Notes: generated by a model not told the origin, from the letters alone. Positions 45,347 through 54,814 are shown, numbered from the stretch's first letter. The stretch: DNA of 64,000 nucleotides from Desulfospira joergensenii DSM 10085 (GCF_000420085.1 NZ_ATUG01000001.1:930001-994000); one strand, 5' to 3'. Translations and numbers: made by a program.

Positions 45347-46093
45347 TTAGACTCCGAAATAGGCGGACTTCACGTCCGGGTTGTCCATGAGTTCATCCCG
45401 GGTGCCTTCCATGACGGCGGCTCCGTTTTCCAGGATATAGGCGTAATCCACAATGGGGAAAACCGGCCGGGCATATTGTTCGGACACGAGAATGGAGATC
45501 TTGCTTTCCTTCTGGATGGCCTTGACGGCCTTGACCAGGGTGGCCTGCATCAGGGGGCTCAGGCCCAGAAGGGGTTCGTCCAGGAGCAGGATCTCGGGCT
45601 GGGCCATGAGGGCCCGGCCAATGGCCACCATCTGCTGCTCTCCCCCGCTTAAGAAACCTCCCAGCCGGTTTTTAAGACGTTTCAGGGCCGGAAACAGCTC
45701 CATGACAAACTCCAGGGTCTGCCGGGCCTGGGTTTTGGTGGCCAGGTATCCGCCGATGCGCAGATTTTCCATGACCGTGCTCTCCTTGAACAACCGCCTC
45801 CGCTCCGGACAGAGGATGATACCGGCCCGGGCCCTGAGGCTCGGCTTTAAGTCCATGATGTCTTTGCCCTGGAAACTGAGCTTCCCGGTCAGGGTGATCC
45901 GTTCTCCTCCGGCCATTTTTTCCTTTTTCCGGATATCGAGCATGATCCCGGAAAGGGAGTACATGAGGGTGGATTTCCCGGCGGAATTGGCCCCGAACAC
46001 CCCTGTGATGCTATTCTGTCCGCAGTGAATCTCAATATTGTTCAAGGCCAGCATGTTTTCGTAAAATACCATGAGGTCAACGGCTTTAAGCAT
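45347..46093 (-). CDS. livF: Branched-chain-type ABC transporter ATPase
   Basis: 248 residues. Walker A reads GANSAGKSTLM (Ser where GxGKST is more usual), then ABC signature LSGGEQQMVAIGRALMA and Walker B EILLLDEPLLGLSP. A 20-residue insert with IRKKEKMAGGERITL sits after Walker A. It belongs to the LivF subfamily. It overlaps livG by eight bases and is the last transporter gene. Confidence 0.92.
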   Translation of the reverse strand: MLKAVDLMVFYENMLALNNIEIHCGQNSITGVFGANSAGKSTLMYSLSGIMLDIRKKEKMAGGERITLTGKLSFQGKDIMDLKPSLRARAGIILCPERRRLFKESTVMENLRIGGYLATKTQARQTLEFVMELFPALKRLKNRLGGFLSGGEQQMVAIGRALMAQPEILLLDEPLLGLSPLMQATLVKAVKAIQKESKISILVSEQYARPVFPIVDYAYILENGAAVMEGTRDELMDNPDVKSAYFGV

Positions 46094-46889
46094 AGGTCAT
46101 GACCTCCTCTACTTTTTCCGATCCAAAATAGGCTTCCTTTACCCGTTCGTCGGCCATGACCTGGTCCGGGGTCCCCTCGATGAGCTTGCTGCCGAAATTG
46201 AGGACCATGACCCGGTTGGCCACCTGGAAGAGTTCCCGCAGCCGGTGCTCAATCATGACGATGGTGATCCCGTCGTCCTGGAGCCGCTGGATCAGGGGAA
46301 CCATGGAGGCGATCTCGCTCATGGAGAGTCCGGAAAAGACCTCGTCGCAGATGATGATCTCGGGTTTCAGGGAAAGGCACCGGGCCAGTTCCAAACGCTT
46401 TAAATATCCCGTGGGTAGGGTGGAGGTAATTTTAAAGGGGATATGGGAGTCCCGTTCAAACCCGATCTCCTCCAGGATATCAATGGCAACGGTCTTCCGG
46501 TCTCCCAGGCGGCCGCCCCCCCGCCACCCGCCGGTGCGCCGGGCCCTGGGGGAGCACAGGGAGATTACCAGGTTTTTAAATGCCGGCAGGCTGTAATAGG
46601 GACGCATGACCTGAAAGGTCCGGGTGACTCCCATGTCGGCGATCCTGTGGGGCTTTTTTCCGGTGATCTCCCGGCCCCTGAAAAAAATTTGTCCGGAACT
46701 GGGCCGGATAAACCCGGTGATGGAGTTGACAATGGTGGTCTTTCCCGACCCGTTGGGGCCGATAATGCCCAGGACATCCCCTTCAAACACCTGGAGGGAA
46801 ACATCATCCAGGGCCTGCACCCCGCCGAAGGCCTTGGAAACCCCTTTCATCTCCAGTATGGGCAGGGCCTGTTTTTTTTCTTCCGTCAT
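46086..46889 (-). CDS. livG: Branched-chain-type ABC transporter ATPase
   Basis: 267 residues. Walker A GPNGSGKTTIVNSI, signature ATGYLKRLELARCLSLKPE (degenerate from LSGGQ) and Walker B EIIICDEVFSGLSM. The Asp-Glu is present but the following Pro is Val, which is unusual. It is the larger LivG partner of LivF. ATG at 46889 overlaps the livM stop (ATGA), so an earlier start is rejected. It has an odd poly-charged insert GWRGGGRLGDRKT. Confidence 0.9.
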   Translation of the reverse strand: MTEEKKQALPILEMKGVSKAFGGVQALDDVSLQVFEGDVLGIIGPNGSGKTTIVNSITGFIRPSSGQIFFRGREITGKKPHRIADMGVTRTFQVMRPYYSLPAFKNLVISLCSPRARRTGGWRGGGRLGDRKTVAIDILEEIGFERDSHIPFKITSTLPTGYLKRLELARCLSLKPEIIICDEVFSGLSMSEIASMVPLIQRLQDDGITIVMIEHRLRELFQVANRVMVLNFGSKLIEGTPDQVMADERVKEAYFGSEKVEEVMTYA

Positions 46890-47899
46890 ATCTGGGTCCA
46901 CCTTTCAATCTGTTCGTATTTGCGCTGGCCAAACACCATGAGGCCTTCGCTTTTAAAAAGGATAAAAGCCACCAGGAGGGTGGCATAGAACACGATGCGG
47001 AGGGTGCCGAAATCCCGGAGCAGCTCCGAGACCGGCACCAGGATCAGACATCCCAGGACCGGTCCCGCCAGGGTGCCGGCCCCGCCGATGACCGTGGCGG
47101 CAATGGGAAGGATGGAAAAGTCCAGGGCAAACTGGGAAATGCCCGACCACATGTAGATATGGGTGAGACAGGCCCCGGCCATGCATCCCATGGCCGATGC
47201 AATGAACACGGCCATGGCCTTGTAAAAGGTGATGTTGATGCCCGATGCCCTTACGGCCTGGTCGTTGTCCATGATGGCCGTGAAGATCAGGCCCGTGTCT
47301 GTGGTGACCAGGCGCCGCAGGCCGAATAAAAAGACCAGAAGCAGGCAGACCACCCCGTACTGCTCCACAAAGGCCGAGGGGAAACTGTCGATTCCCAGGA
47401 TCCCGTCGGTGCCCCCGAAAAGATCAAAGGCCTCGATGATCCTTGCCATAAACAGGGGATACATGAGGGTGACAATGGCAAAGTAGACCCCTTTCAGGGG
47501 CAGGCAGGGCAGGATCATCAGGGTGCAGACCACCCCTCCTCCCAGGGCGGCCAGGGGGATGGTGAACAACGGGTCCACCCCGAACTGGGCATTGAGTACC
47601 CCGGCAATATAGCCCCCCGTTCCAATAAAAAAGGCGCCCCCCAGGCAGACCAGTCCCGCGTAATGGGCCAGAAAATCAAAACTCAGGGCCAGAATCGCAT
47701 AGATACAGACAATGGAAATGACCCGCTGCCAGTACATTCCCGGCATGAGGATCGGCAGGGCCAGAAACCCGGCGATGAGGACAAACCTGGGCAGGATTAG
47801 ATAGGCGGTCTCCCGCCAGGACATCAGGGCATAGAGCCCCTCTGACCGGACCTTGATCCCCCGGTCGATCCGTTCTTTTCTTAATGTTTCTGTGTTCAT
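46886..47899 (-). CDS. livM: Branched-chain-type ABC transporter permease
   Basis: 337-residue inner-membrane permease with about nine membrane segments. The LivM pattern is visible: ALSFDFLAHYAGLVCLGGAFFIGTGGYIAG, GDNDQAVRASGINITFYKAMAFIASA-like EAA region and AATVIGGAGTLAGPVLG. It pairs with LivH and overlaps it by four bases. Confidence 0.9.
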   Translation of the reverse strand: MNTETLRKERIDRGIKVRSEGLYALMSWRETAYLILPRFVLIAGFLALPILMPGMYWQRVISIVCIYAILALSFDFLAHYAGLVCLGGAFFIGTGGYIAGVLNAQFGVDPLFTIPLAALGGGVVCTLMILPCLPLKGVYFAIVTLMYPLFMARIIEAFDLFGGTDGILGIDSFPSAFVEQYGVVCLLLVFLFGLRRLVTTDTGLIFTAIMDNDQAVRASGINITFYKAMAVFIASAMGCMAGACLTHIYMWSGISQFALDFSILPIAATVIGGAGTLAGPVLGCLILVPVSELLRDFGTLRIVFYATLLVAFILFKSEGLMVFGQRKYEQIERWTQI

Positions 47900-48762
47900 A
47901 CTCTTTCTTCCAGTTCTTTTTGCTGGCCGAAGAGGCCGGACGGTTTCAGGATCAGGGTCAGGATAATGGCCAAAATGGCCACCACCATCTGAAAATGGGA
48001 CCCGATAAAGACCACGGTGAGGATCTGGGCATACCCGATGATAAAGGCCGCGACAAAGGCCCCCATCCAGGATCCCAGGCCGCCGACAATGCAGACGGCA
48101 ATGGACATGATCAGAACATGGTACCCGGATTCCACCACGATATTGCCCAGGGGCAGGATGGTCACGGCCGCCACCCCGGCCAGGACCGCCCCGAATCCCA
48201 TGGACAGCATGGCCATGAAATCCGAATCAATGCCCAGCATCAGGGCGGCCCGTTCATCCTGGGCCATGCCCTGGAGGGCCAGGCCCAGCCGGGTATAGTG
48301 GGTGAAGAACCAGAGCCCGGCAATGAGGAGGAGGCCGATGACCATCATGAGAATCCGGTGAAAATCCACGGGCACTCCCCCTAAGGAGATACTCCCCTCC
48401 ATGAATACGGGCAGGGTATAGGTCATGCCCCTGAATCCCCCGTACCGCAGGCCTTCCAGGATGGCAAGGCCCATGGCGTAGGAGGAGATGATTTCAGAGA
48501 TATTCATGCCCCGGACCCGGATGAGGATGAACCGGTACATGAGCATGCCCAGGATGCCGTTGATCCCGAGGGAGAGGAAAACCGCCGGAATATAGGGCAG
48601 GCCTGCCTTCCGGAGCAGGATCCAGGTAACAAATCCGCAGATGATATACAGGGCGCCGTGGGCGAAATTGGGCACCCTGGAAATCCCGTAGACCATGGCA
48701 AACCCCAGCCCCATCAAGGCAAGGGATATGGAATTGATGGTGCCGTAAACCAGGATCTCCAT
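47896..48762 (-). CDS. livH: Branched-chain-type ABC transporter permease
   Basis: 288-residue permease with eight or so membrane segments. Typical LivH start INSISLALMGLGFAMVYGISRVPNFAHGA, the EAA-like loop LALQGMAQDERAALMLGIDSDFMAML and GLGSWMGAFVAAFIIGYAQ near the end. It starts four bases after livK stop. Confidence 0.92.
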   Translation of the reverse strand: MEILVYGTINSISLALMGLGFAMVYGISRVPNFAHGALYIICGFVTWILLRKAGLPYIPAVFLSLGINGILGMLMYRFILIRVRGMNISEIISSYAMGLAILEGLRYGGFRGMTYTLPVFMEGSISLGGVPVDFHRILMMVIGLLLIAGLWFFTHYTRLGLALQGMAQDERAALMLGIDSDFMAMLSMGFGAVLAGVAAVTILPLGNIVVESGYHVLIMSIAVCIVGGLGSWMGAFVAAFIIGYAQILTVVFIGSHFQMVVAILAIILTLILKPSGLFGQQKELEERV

Positions 48763-48765
48763 GGG

Positions 48766-50046
48766 CTATTTCTCCATCCAGGGCGGGAGCTGGATTTCCC
48801 CCTTGGCAATGCTTTGGGGATAGACCACCACCCTTTTCCCTTTCTGCCACTGGAGAATGGAGCCCACGGCCCCGTCCTTGGGATCTTTGGCCGGAATGAC
48901 CTGGTGGGTTTTGGGATCAAACCTGAGCCTGCCGTATACCCCCATGATATCGGTCTGTTCCAGGGCGGTTACCACCGGGTCCGGATCCAGGGTTCCGGCC
49001 CGTTCTATGGCGTCTTTCAGGGTATAAACCGCCATATAGGAAGAGGAAGAGCCCAGGCCTTCGGGCGCGACTCCCCATTTCCGGGCATAGGCATTGTAAA
49101 ACTTCATGGTCCACTCGGTTGCATCGGACGGGGCATTTCCGGCATTGACCACATTGCACAGGGTATACTGGCCCTTGCCGTCCGTGGCCTTCCAGAATCC
49201 GGGCTGTTCTGCCGCGGCCAGGGTGGAGCCGAAGGGCAGAGCCGGAATCTTCAGATCATACCATTGCTTAAGCAGAATGGCGCTTTCCGGCATGTCCATC
49301 CAGATGTTGATGATCTGGGACCCGGAGGATTTGGCCTTGAGCAGGGCCATGGAAAAGTCTGTGGCGCCGGTGGGAAAGATCTCCGTTCCCGTGACTTCAA
49401 AACCCTTTTTTCCGGCCACCTTGCCCATGACCTTGGCCGCTCCCCTGGCGTGGGAGACATCCTGGGCAATGATAAAGACCTTGGAAAGACCGTATTTTTC
49501 CTTGAGATCTGCAAAATTGGCAATGATCTCCCCGATCAGGTTCACGGCCTCCCCGTGGATCCTGAAGCAGTACTTGAACTTGTCATACTTGGCCTCCACC
49601 ATCTTATGGTACTTGGGGGTGAGCACCCCCGAGGTCACGATGGAGATTTTTTTATGCTTGGACAGAAGGGACATGGCAGCCAGGGCGGCTTCGGACCGGT
49701 TGGGACCGCCCAGGATGAAATCCGCATCCTTATTTAAAATCAGCCTCTCCACGGCCATGAGGGCTTCGCTGACCGGCACCCCGGGTTCCAGATCCCGGGT
49801 GTCGATGACCTCCACGGCAAAGGGGCGTTTTTCCCGGCCCACGGTCACCCCGCCGGCGGCATTGATTTCATCCACGGCCAGACGGATTCCCCGTTCGGCA
49901 TCCCATCCGTATAGATAGGCCGTGGACAAAGGGGCACCTAAGACAATGGGTTTCCCGGCCAGGGCCGCCCCCGGATAAAGACTCAGGGACAAGAGGACTG
50001 AAAAACAAACAAGGGTGAGACGGATGCGCAACCTGATACCTTTCAT
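48766..50046 (-). CDS. livK: Branched-chain-type ABC transporter substrate-binding protein
   Basis: 426 residues, periplasmic, with a signal peptide (RLTLVCFSVLLSLSLYPGAALAG). Type I periplasmic-binding fold: KPIVLGAPLSTAYLYGWDAERGIRLAVDEINAAGG, ADFILGGPNRSEAALAAMSLL and GFEVTGTEIFPTGATDFSMALLKAKSSG. Members bind branched-chain amino acids, amides, or aromatic acids; the adjacent acyl-CoA synthetase suggests a carboxylic acid ligand. First gene of livKHMGF. Start has AGGAGAAA upstream. Confidence 0.9.
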   Translation of the reverse strand: MKGIRLRIRLTLVCFSVLLSLSLYPGAALAGKPIVLGAPLSTAYLYGWDAERGIRLAVDEINAAGGVTVGREKRPFAVEVIDTRDLEPGVPVSEALMAVERLILNKDADFILGGPNRSEAALAAMSLLSKHKKISIVTSGVLTPKYHKMVEAKYDKFKYCFRIHGEAVNLIGEIIANFADLKEKYGLSKVFIIAQDVSHARGAAKVMGKVAGKKGFEVTGTEIFPTGATDFSMALLKAKSSGSQIINIWMDMPESAILLKQWYDLKIPALPFGSTLAAAEQPGFWKATDGKGQYTLCNVVNAGNAPSDATEWTMKFYNAYARKWGVAPEGLGSSSSYMAVYTLKDAIERAGTLDPDPVVTALEQTDIMGVYGRLRFDPKTHQVIPAKDPKDGAVGSILQWQKGKRVVVYPQSIAKGEIQLPPWMEK

Positions 50047-50258
50047 ACCTTTTTCTCCTTATGCTTATCCCCTGCCGTGATTGGCAGGAGTGATCTGTTT
50101 TGTAATCCTCTTGCTCCGATCCCCTGGTTTTGATCTTTGATTTTACCGGTTCCAGGGAGATCTTCACCCGCCGGGATTTCTTTTCAAGATCCCATTGGGT
50201 TTTATCCGGAAAAGCTGTCAGGAGATTCTTTTACCGTTCCTGAAGTGATTTTATTTTC

Positions 50259-50276
50259 ATGTCCGGTTCCGGACAT
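50259..50276. promoter_or_regulatory. Inverted repeat, probable operator of liv operon
   Basis: ATGTCCGG-TT-CCGGACAT, 8-bp perfect arms with a 2-base spacer, 213 bases upstream of livK. It has the shape of a dimeric regulator site, but the regulator is not identified. Confidence 0.5.
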
Positions 50277-50483
50277 ACCTGTGTTTTGATTCCAGGACGA
50301 AGAGGAGAGCGGGACAAGGAGATAAGGTACCAGAAAAAGAGCGTGGTCAAAGGAGAATGCACTAATCCGGATTACTGCAAAGGGTGTGCCCGAATCAATG
50401 AATTGAGAAAATTAAGTGAATCTCCTTCATACCAGAGGATCGGCAAAGGACTTCGGATGGGATGGTCCGGACTTTCCCGGTGA
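50259..50483 (+). CDS. Doubtful small Cys-containing protein
   Basis: 74 codons with the cluster GECTNPDYCKGCARINEL (C-x5-C-x2-C), which could be a zinc site. The ATG falls inside the inverted repeat and there is no ribosome site. It may equally be chance, since the region looks regulatory. Confidence 0.2.
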   Translation: MSGSGHTCVLIPGRRGERDKEIRYQKKSVVKGECTNPDYCKGCARINELRKLSESPSYQRIGKGLRMGWSGLSR

Positions 50484-50487
50484 AAAT

Positions 50488-50523
50488 CGGAAAATTATTT
50501 TCATGAACCGGAAAATTATTTTC
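50488..50523. repeat. Two copies of a palindromic 15-mer, 21 bp apart
   Basis: CGGAAAATTATTTTC occurs at 50488 and 50509. Its core GAAAATTATTTTC is itself a palindrome around a central base. A period of 21 bp equals two helical turns, as for cooperative enhancer-binding sites of NtrC-type regulators, one of which is encoded next to it. Confidence 0.6.
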
Positions 50524-50536
50524 TAGGGACCGGGTC

Positions 50537-51880
50537 TCAGCCGGGCTGGATATTGTATTTTTTGATCTTGCTCCTCAGGGTGGGCAGGCTGATGCCCAGA
50601 AGCCTGGCTGTTCTGGATTTATTCCAGGCCAGTTGGGAAAGGGCCTGGGAAATATGATTTTTTTCCACCCGGGAAAGGGAATAGGAGGCCAGGCCCGGAG
50701 CCGGTTCCGACCGGTGCTCATTCAATAGTTTGTGAATGTCATCCTTGAGAAGGACATTCCCCCGGCACCCCACCAAAGCCTGGACAATGATGTTTTCCAG
50801 TTCCCGGACATTTCCCTTCCAATTGTGGCAAGAGAGGCGTTCCATGACCCCGTCCTGGATCTTGGTGACATGGGTACCCAGTTCCCCATTGATTTTGTTT
50901 AAAAAATGCTCCACCAGAAAGGGAAGGTCGGAGATCCGTTCCTTCAGGGAGGGAAGGCGGATTGTAAAAACCTTGAGCCGGTAGTAGAGATCTTCTTTAA
51001 AAAGGCCTTTGTCCACCATTTGCGCCAGATCCTGGTTGCAGGCCGCCACAATGCGGCAATTGGATTCGATCATCCGGGTGCCGCCCACCCGGAGAAATTC
51101 CCTGCGCTGGATAAATCCCAAAAGTTTTCCCTGGGTTTTCAGGGGCAGCTGGGCAATCTCGTCCAGGAACAGGGTCCCGTTTCCGGCCAGTTCTATCTTT
51201 CCCCTCGTGGTCTGATCCGCCCCTGTAAATGCGCCCTTGGTGTGTCCGAACAGCTCGCTTTCAATGATATTTTCCACTACGGCCGAACAGTCAAATACAA
51301 TAAAGGGATCCTTGGCATTGGGGGAATTTGAGTGAATCACCCTTGCCGTAAGTTCCTTGCCCGTGCCGGTATCCCCCTGTAACAATACGTTTACCTGCTT
51401 GGTGCAGACCAGTCCCATCATCTTGAATACCTGGCGCATCTTTTCGCTTCTGCCCACAATCACCTGGGAATTTAAAGGATCGCCTGCCCGGGCCAGGGAG
51501 GGGGTTTCCCGGTCAATGCGGAGGATGCGGGCGGCCCGGTCCACGGCCTGTTCCACCTGGTCAATGTCCAGGGGCTTGTGGATATAATCAAAGGCCCCCC
51601 GTTTCATGGCCTGGATGGTTGTCTCCATATCCTGGAACGCGGTGATCATGATAATCTTTGAGAAAAAAGGCCTTTCTCCCATGGATGTAAGAAGATCCAG
51701 GCCATTGGCATCGGGCAGCCGGATATCCAGGATCACGATCTGGGGCCTTTCCCGGTCAAACAGCTCCAGCCCCTTTTCCCCGGTACCGGCAGTAAATACG
51801 ATCAGCCCTTTTTCCTCGAGAAACATGCAAAGGGTTTCAAGAATGGATTGTTCATCATCCACCACCAGTATCTTGACCAA
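50537..51880 (-). CDS. Sigma-54-dependent response regulator (NtrC family)
   Basis: 447 residues. A receiver domain has phospho-acceptor Asp52 in VILDIRLPDANGL; an AAA+ domain has Walker A GDTGTGKE, the sigma-54 contact GAFTGA in ELFGHTKGAFTGADQ, and LFLDEIAQLPL; a Fis-type helix-turn-helix ends the protein (SQALSQLAWNKSRTARLLGISLPTLRSKIKKY). It activates sigma-54 promoters. The likely kinase is at 41512-43104 across the liv cluster. The probable binding sites lie just after its own stop. Confidence 0.93.
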   Translation of the reverse strand: MVKILVVDDEQSILETLCMFLEEKGLIVFTAGTGEKGLELFDRERPQIVILDIRLPDANGLDLLTSMGERPFFSKIIMITAFQDMETTIQAMKRGAFDYIHKPLDIDQVEQAVDRAARILRIDRETPSLARAGDPLNSQVIVGRSEKMRQVFKMMGLVCTKQVNVLLQGDTGTGKELTARVIHSNSPNAKDPFIVFDCSAVVENIIESELFGHTKGAFTGADQTTRGKIELAGNGTLFLDEIAQLPLKTQGKLLGFIQRREFLRVGGTRMIESNCRIVAACNQDLAQMVDKGLFKEDLYYRLKVFTIRLPSLKERISDLPFLVEHFLNKINGELGTHVTKIQDGVMERLSCHNWKGNVRELENIIVQALVGCRGNVLLKDDIHKLLNEHRSEPAPGLASYSLSRVEKNHISQALSQLAWNKSRTARLLGISLPTLRSKIKKYNIQPG

Positions 51881-52147
51881 TTCCCCTCCTCACAAGTTTG
51901 GATTAAAGGATGTCAGGACCGTTCCGGAAAGAAGAACCCGGGAATGAAGAACCCGGGATGGAAAATAGAGCTTCAGGGCCGCTTTTATCAGTCCTATGAA
52001 ATTTGATCTGTAAAGTCAAGCCGTTGTATCCCCCGAAGCAGAGCCTGCGCAGGGAACTTCTTTATGACTTGCCTGGTGGATACATCAAGCAAAAGAAAGA
52101 TGAAACACTTGGATTAAGGAAAAGGAGGGGGGCAACCGGTGGGAAGC

Positions 52148-52936
52148 TTATTCCCCGAACCAGGCAGTCCTGATCTTTGCGAATTGTCCATTCAGGATGA
52201 TCTTTCTTTTGCCCCGGTCAAATGCGTTTAACAGCGTGAATCCATGGGGATTTTTCTTGAGGGCAACCAGATATTCCATCGAAGAATCAAAGGCCGGCAG
52301 TTTTTTAAACCGGTGGTTTGCTTTTTCCTGTTTGAGAACATAATCCCAATTGTACTCATACCCCAGAAAGCCGTCGATCCGGCCGGCCCTGAGCATTTCA
52401 AAGCCCTGGGATATTTTCGCTACATCCTGTTTGATGATGCCGGTAACCGCTTCCCATCTGTCCCCGTAATTAAAGCCTCTTTTTACCCCGATGATCTGTC
52501 CGGCCAGACCGGCAAGTCCCCTCCATTGAATCCGGCTGTCCGCCCGGACATAAATCAGGAAATTGGCCTGGTTGGTGCAGTCTTCGGAGTAGTGAAAGAT
52601 TTTGAGCCGTTCTGAATTTTTCCCGGTGGGGAAAAGAACATCCACCCTTCCGGATTTCACATACTTCATTGCCCTGGCCCAGGGCGCCACGGTAAGATGA
52701 ATGGTATATCCCATTCCATGGTAACTCTCCCGGACAACATCCCAGCAGTAACCGCTAAAGCCTTTAACATCCTTCCCCGGAGGGATGATTGAGTTGCTGA
52801 TGGTGTTCTGCCCGGTCTTTATGCAAAAAGGGGCGTAATCCTCCAGGGTGGCAATTCTCACCATTTTTTCCTGGGCTTTCCCCACACTGCCCAGAAGCAG
52901 AACAAAAAGGAAAATCAGAAAATATCGATACACCAT
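52148..52936 (-). CDS. Periplasmic amino-acid-binding-like protein (SBP_bac_3)
   Basis: 262 residues with signal peptide (YRYFLIFLFVLLLGSVGKAQ). Type II binding fold: RIATLEDYAPFCIKTG, GYCWDVVRESYHGMGYTIHLTVAPWARAMKYVKSGRVDVLFPTG and the long C-lobe segments. The ligand is not known; it may act with a sensor rather than a transporter since no ABC genes are next to it. Single gene; about 270 bases without features lie after it. Confidence 0.85.
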   Translation of the reverse strand: MVYRYFLIFLFVLLLGSVGKAQEKMVRIATLEDYAPFCIKTGQNTISNSIIPPGKDVKGFSGYCWDVVRESYHGMGYTIHLTVAPWARAMKYVKSGRVDVLFPTGKNSERLKIFHYSEDCTNQANFLIYVRADSRIQWRGLAGLAGQIIGVKRGFNYGDRWEAVTGIIKQDVAKISQGFEMLRAGRIDGFLGYEYNWDYVLKQEKANHRFKKLPAFDSSMEYLVALKKNPHGFTLLNAFDRGKRKIILNGQFAKIRTAWFGE

Positions 52937-53131
52937 TCAGGAACCCTGAGCTAAAAATTAAAATCTGAATCCGTCCAAATTTTTTAAGTAGCACTATTGA
53001 GTAAATCCTGTCCAGAGCCAGTTTGATAAAAGGGAGAGGGGTTCCGCCGGCATCATAAGACCCAGGGTCAGACAGGGCCATCATAGATTTCCGGCAGCAC
53101 GAAACCAGACATTCGGTCCCGGCCCCAAAAG

Positions 53132-53153
53132 AACTGTTGCATACGCAACAGTT
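53132..53153 (+). promoter_or_regulatory. Inverted repeat, probable MarR operator
   Basis: AACTGTTGC-ATAC-GCAACAGTT, 9-bp perfect arms with a 4-base spacer, 54 bases before the marR start. Size and position fit autoregulation by the following MarR-type protein. Confidence 0.7.
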
Positions 53154-53207
53154 TCGGTATAGAATATCTTCCCAGATTCGAGGAGCAAACAAAAAGGAAC
53201 CTCAAAG

Positions 53208-53648
53208 ATGGCGGAACACCGGTCCATAGGCAAAAAAATCTCTTTTATCTCCAGGAGCATGGGAAGGTATATCGATGCCAAGACCCGGCATCTGGAACTG
53301 GGGAATTTCACCATCCCCTTTTTAACCTATCTTTTTGAAAACAACGGGGTGCACCAGGATGTCCTGGCCGAAGCCCTCCTGTTTGACAAGAGTTCGGCTG
53401 CCCGGGCCGTGGCTCTTCTGGAAAAAAGAGGATATGTCACCAAGACCCCTGACCCGGAAAACGGGCGGAAAAACATCATCCGGACCACGCCCAAAGCCGG
53501 AGCCGTCAGGGCCGAACTCCATGGGATCCTGAAAAAAACCACCCGGGAGCTGTTCGCGGGATTCTCCAAAACGGAGATAGAGACCTATTTTGATTTGAGC
53601 TTCAGGATCCATGAAAATGCCGTTAACATGGTAAAGGAGATAAAATGA
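53208..53648 (+). CDS. MarR family transcriptional regulator
   Basis: 146-residue winged-helix regulator. The helix-turn-helix lies around residues 45-80 (NGVHQDVLAEALLFDKSSAARAVALLEKRGYVTK, then DPENGRKNIIRTTPKAG for the wing). The first helix and C-terminal helices form the dimer. It begins the operon with an MFS exporter and a cupin, so it probably represses the exporter until a small ligand binds. Overlaps the next gene by four bases. Confidence 0.93.
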   Translation: MAEHRSIGKKISFISRSMGRYIDAKTRHLELGNFTIPFLTYLFENNGVHQDVLAEALLFDKSSAARAVALLEKRGYVTKTPDPENGRKNIIRTTPKAGAVRAELHGILKKTTRELFAGFSKTEIETYFDLSFRIHENAVNMVKEIK

Positions 53649-54814
53649 TCCAGCTGGCCGTTCTTTCCCTCTCCCTTTTGACCGTCATGTCCGGTGCGGC
53701 CGTGGCCCCTGCCCTGGCGGAAATCATCGCCTTTTTTCCGAATTCCCCGGCTCTCCTGGGCAAGATGATTCTGACCACCCCGGCCCTGACCATTATCCCG
53801 GTTTCATTGCTCACCGGATTCCTTAGCAGCCGGGTTTCCCGGAAAAAACTGCTCTATTCCGGGATCTTCTTCTATATTATCGGAGGAGCCGGCGGGGGAA
53901 CGGTTGGATCCATTCCCCTTCTTCTGGCCATGCGGGCCGTTCTCGGCGTGGGGGTGGGAATTCTCATGCCCCTGGCCACGGGGATCATTGCCGATCTCTA
54001 TTCCGGGACGGAAAAGACAAGAATCATGGGGTTTTCATCGGCCTCCACCAATCTGGGCGCCATCATCGCCACCCTGCTCTCCGGGATCCTGGCATCCCTC
54101 CACTGGCGGGCGGCCTTTTCCATCTATCTTCTGGGGCTCCCGGTCCTCTTCCTGGTCTTTGCCTTTATCCCGGAGCATCATCCCGTTACAAAAGAGAACG
54201 ACAGCCCCCGGACAGACCAAGCTGCCGGAAATCTTGCCCGGTATGGACTCTGGGGCGCGGGCATGTTCTTTGTCATGGCGGCCTTTTATACCATCCCGGT
54301 GAACATCGCCCTATACATCGTTGACAACGGACTGGGGGACTCCCGCATGGCCGGTCTTGCCATGGCCCTCATGACGGCCTCTTCCTTTGTCACCGGCCTG
54401 GGGTTCGGCCGGATTTACACCTTTTTTGGGAGATGGCTTCCGGCCATGAGTCTTGCGGCCTTTTCCATCTCCTTTTTCTGTCTTTCAGCCTTTCCGAGCC
54501 GGGTCCCCATGATGGGATCCCTTGTCCTGAACGGGATCGGTTTCGGAATCCTGGTTCCCCTGATCATGAACGGGGTGACCCAGAAAACCGGCCGGGCATC
54601 GGGAACGGCCGGGACCTCGGTGGTCACCTGTTTTCTCTTTGCCGGGCAGTTTGCAAGCCCCGTGCTCACGGAAAAGGCGGCTGCCCTGACCATTGGATCC
54701 GGAATCCAGAATATCTTTCTCATGCTTTTTTTCTTTATCGGCGCGGCGGCTCTCCTGGCCGCCATATCCATCCCATTTACCCGCAAATCCCAAAGGAGGT
54801 CCCATGAAAAATGA
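53645..54814 (+). CDS. MFS family transporter
   Basis: 389 residues with 12 expected membrane helices. Family marks are the loop LLTGFLSSRVSRKKLLYSG between helices 2 and 3, and GVGVGILMPLATGIIADLYSGTEKTRIMG in helices 4-5. Probably a drug or metabolite exporter because it sits behind a MarR gene. Its end overlaps the cupin gene by 11 bases. Confidence 0.92.
   Translation: MIQLAVLSLSLLTVMSGAAVAPALAEIIAFFPNSPALLGKMILTTPALTIIPVSLLTGFLSSRVSRKKLLYSGIFFYIIGGAGGGTVGSIPLLLAMRAVLGVGVGILMPLATGIIADLYSGTEKTRIMGFSSASTNLGAIIATLLSGILASLHWRAAFSIYLLGLPVLFLVFAFIPEHHPVTKENDSPRTDQAAGNLARYGLWGAGMFFVMAAFYTIPVNIALYIVDNGLGDSRMAGLAMALMTASSFVTGLGFGRIYTFFGRWLPAMSLAAFSISFFCLSAFPSRVPMMGSLVLNGIGFGILVPLIMNGVTQKTGRASGTAGTSVVTCFLFAGQFASPVLTEKAAALTIGSGIQNIFLMLFFFIGAAALLAAISIPFTRKSQRRSHEK

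Larger units (their letters stand above)
50047..50536. other. Regulatory region between livK and the response regulator gene
   Basis: About 490 bases. It holds an inverted repeat (50259-50276), a 75-codon small frame of doubtful status and a twice-repeated palindrome near the end of the response regulator gene (50488-50523). No clean sigma-54 -24/-12 site was found on the livK side. Confidence 0.5.
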
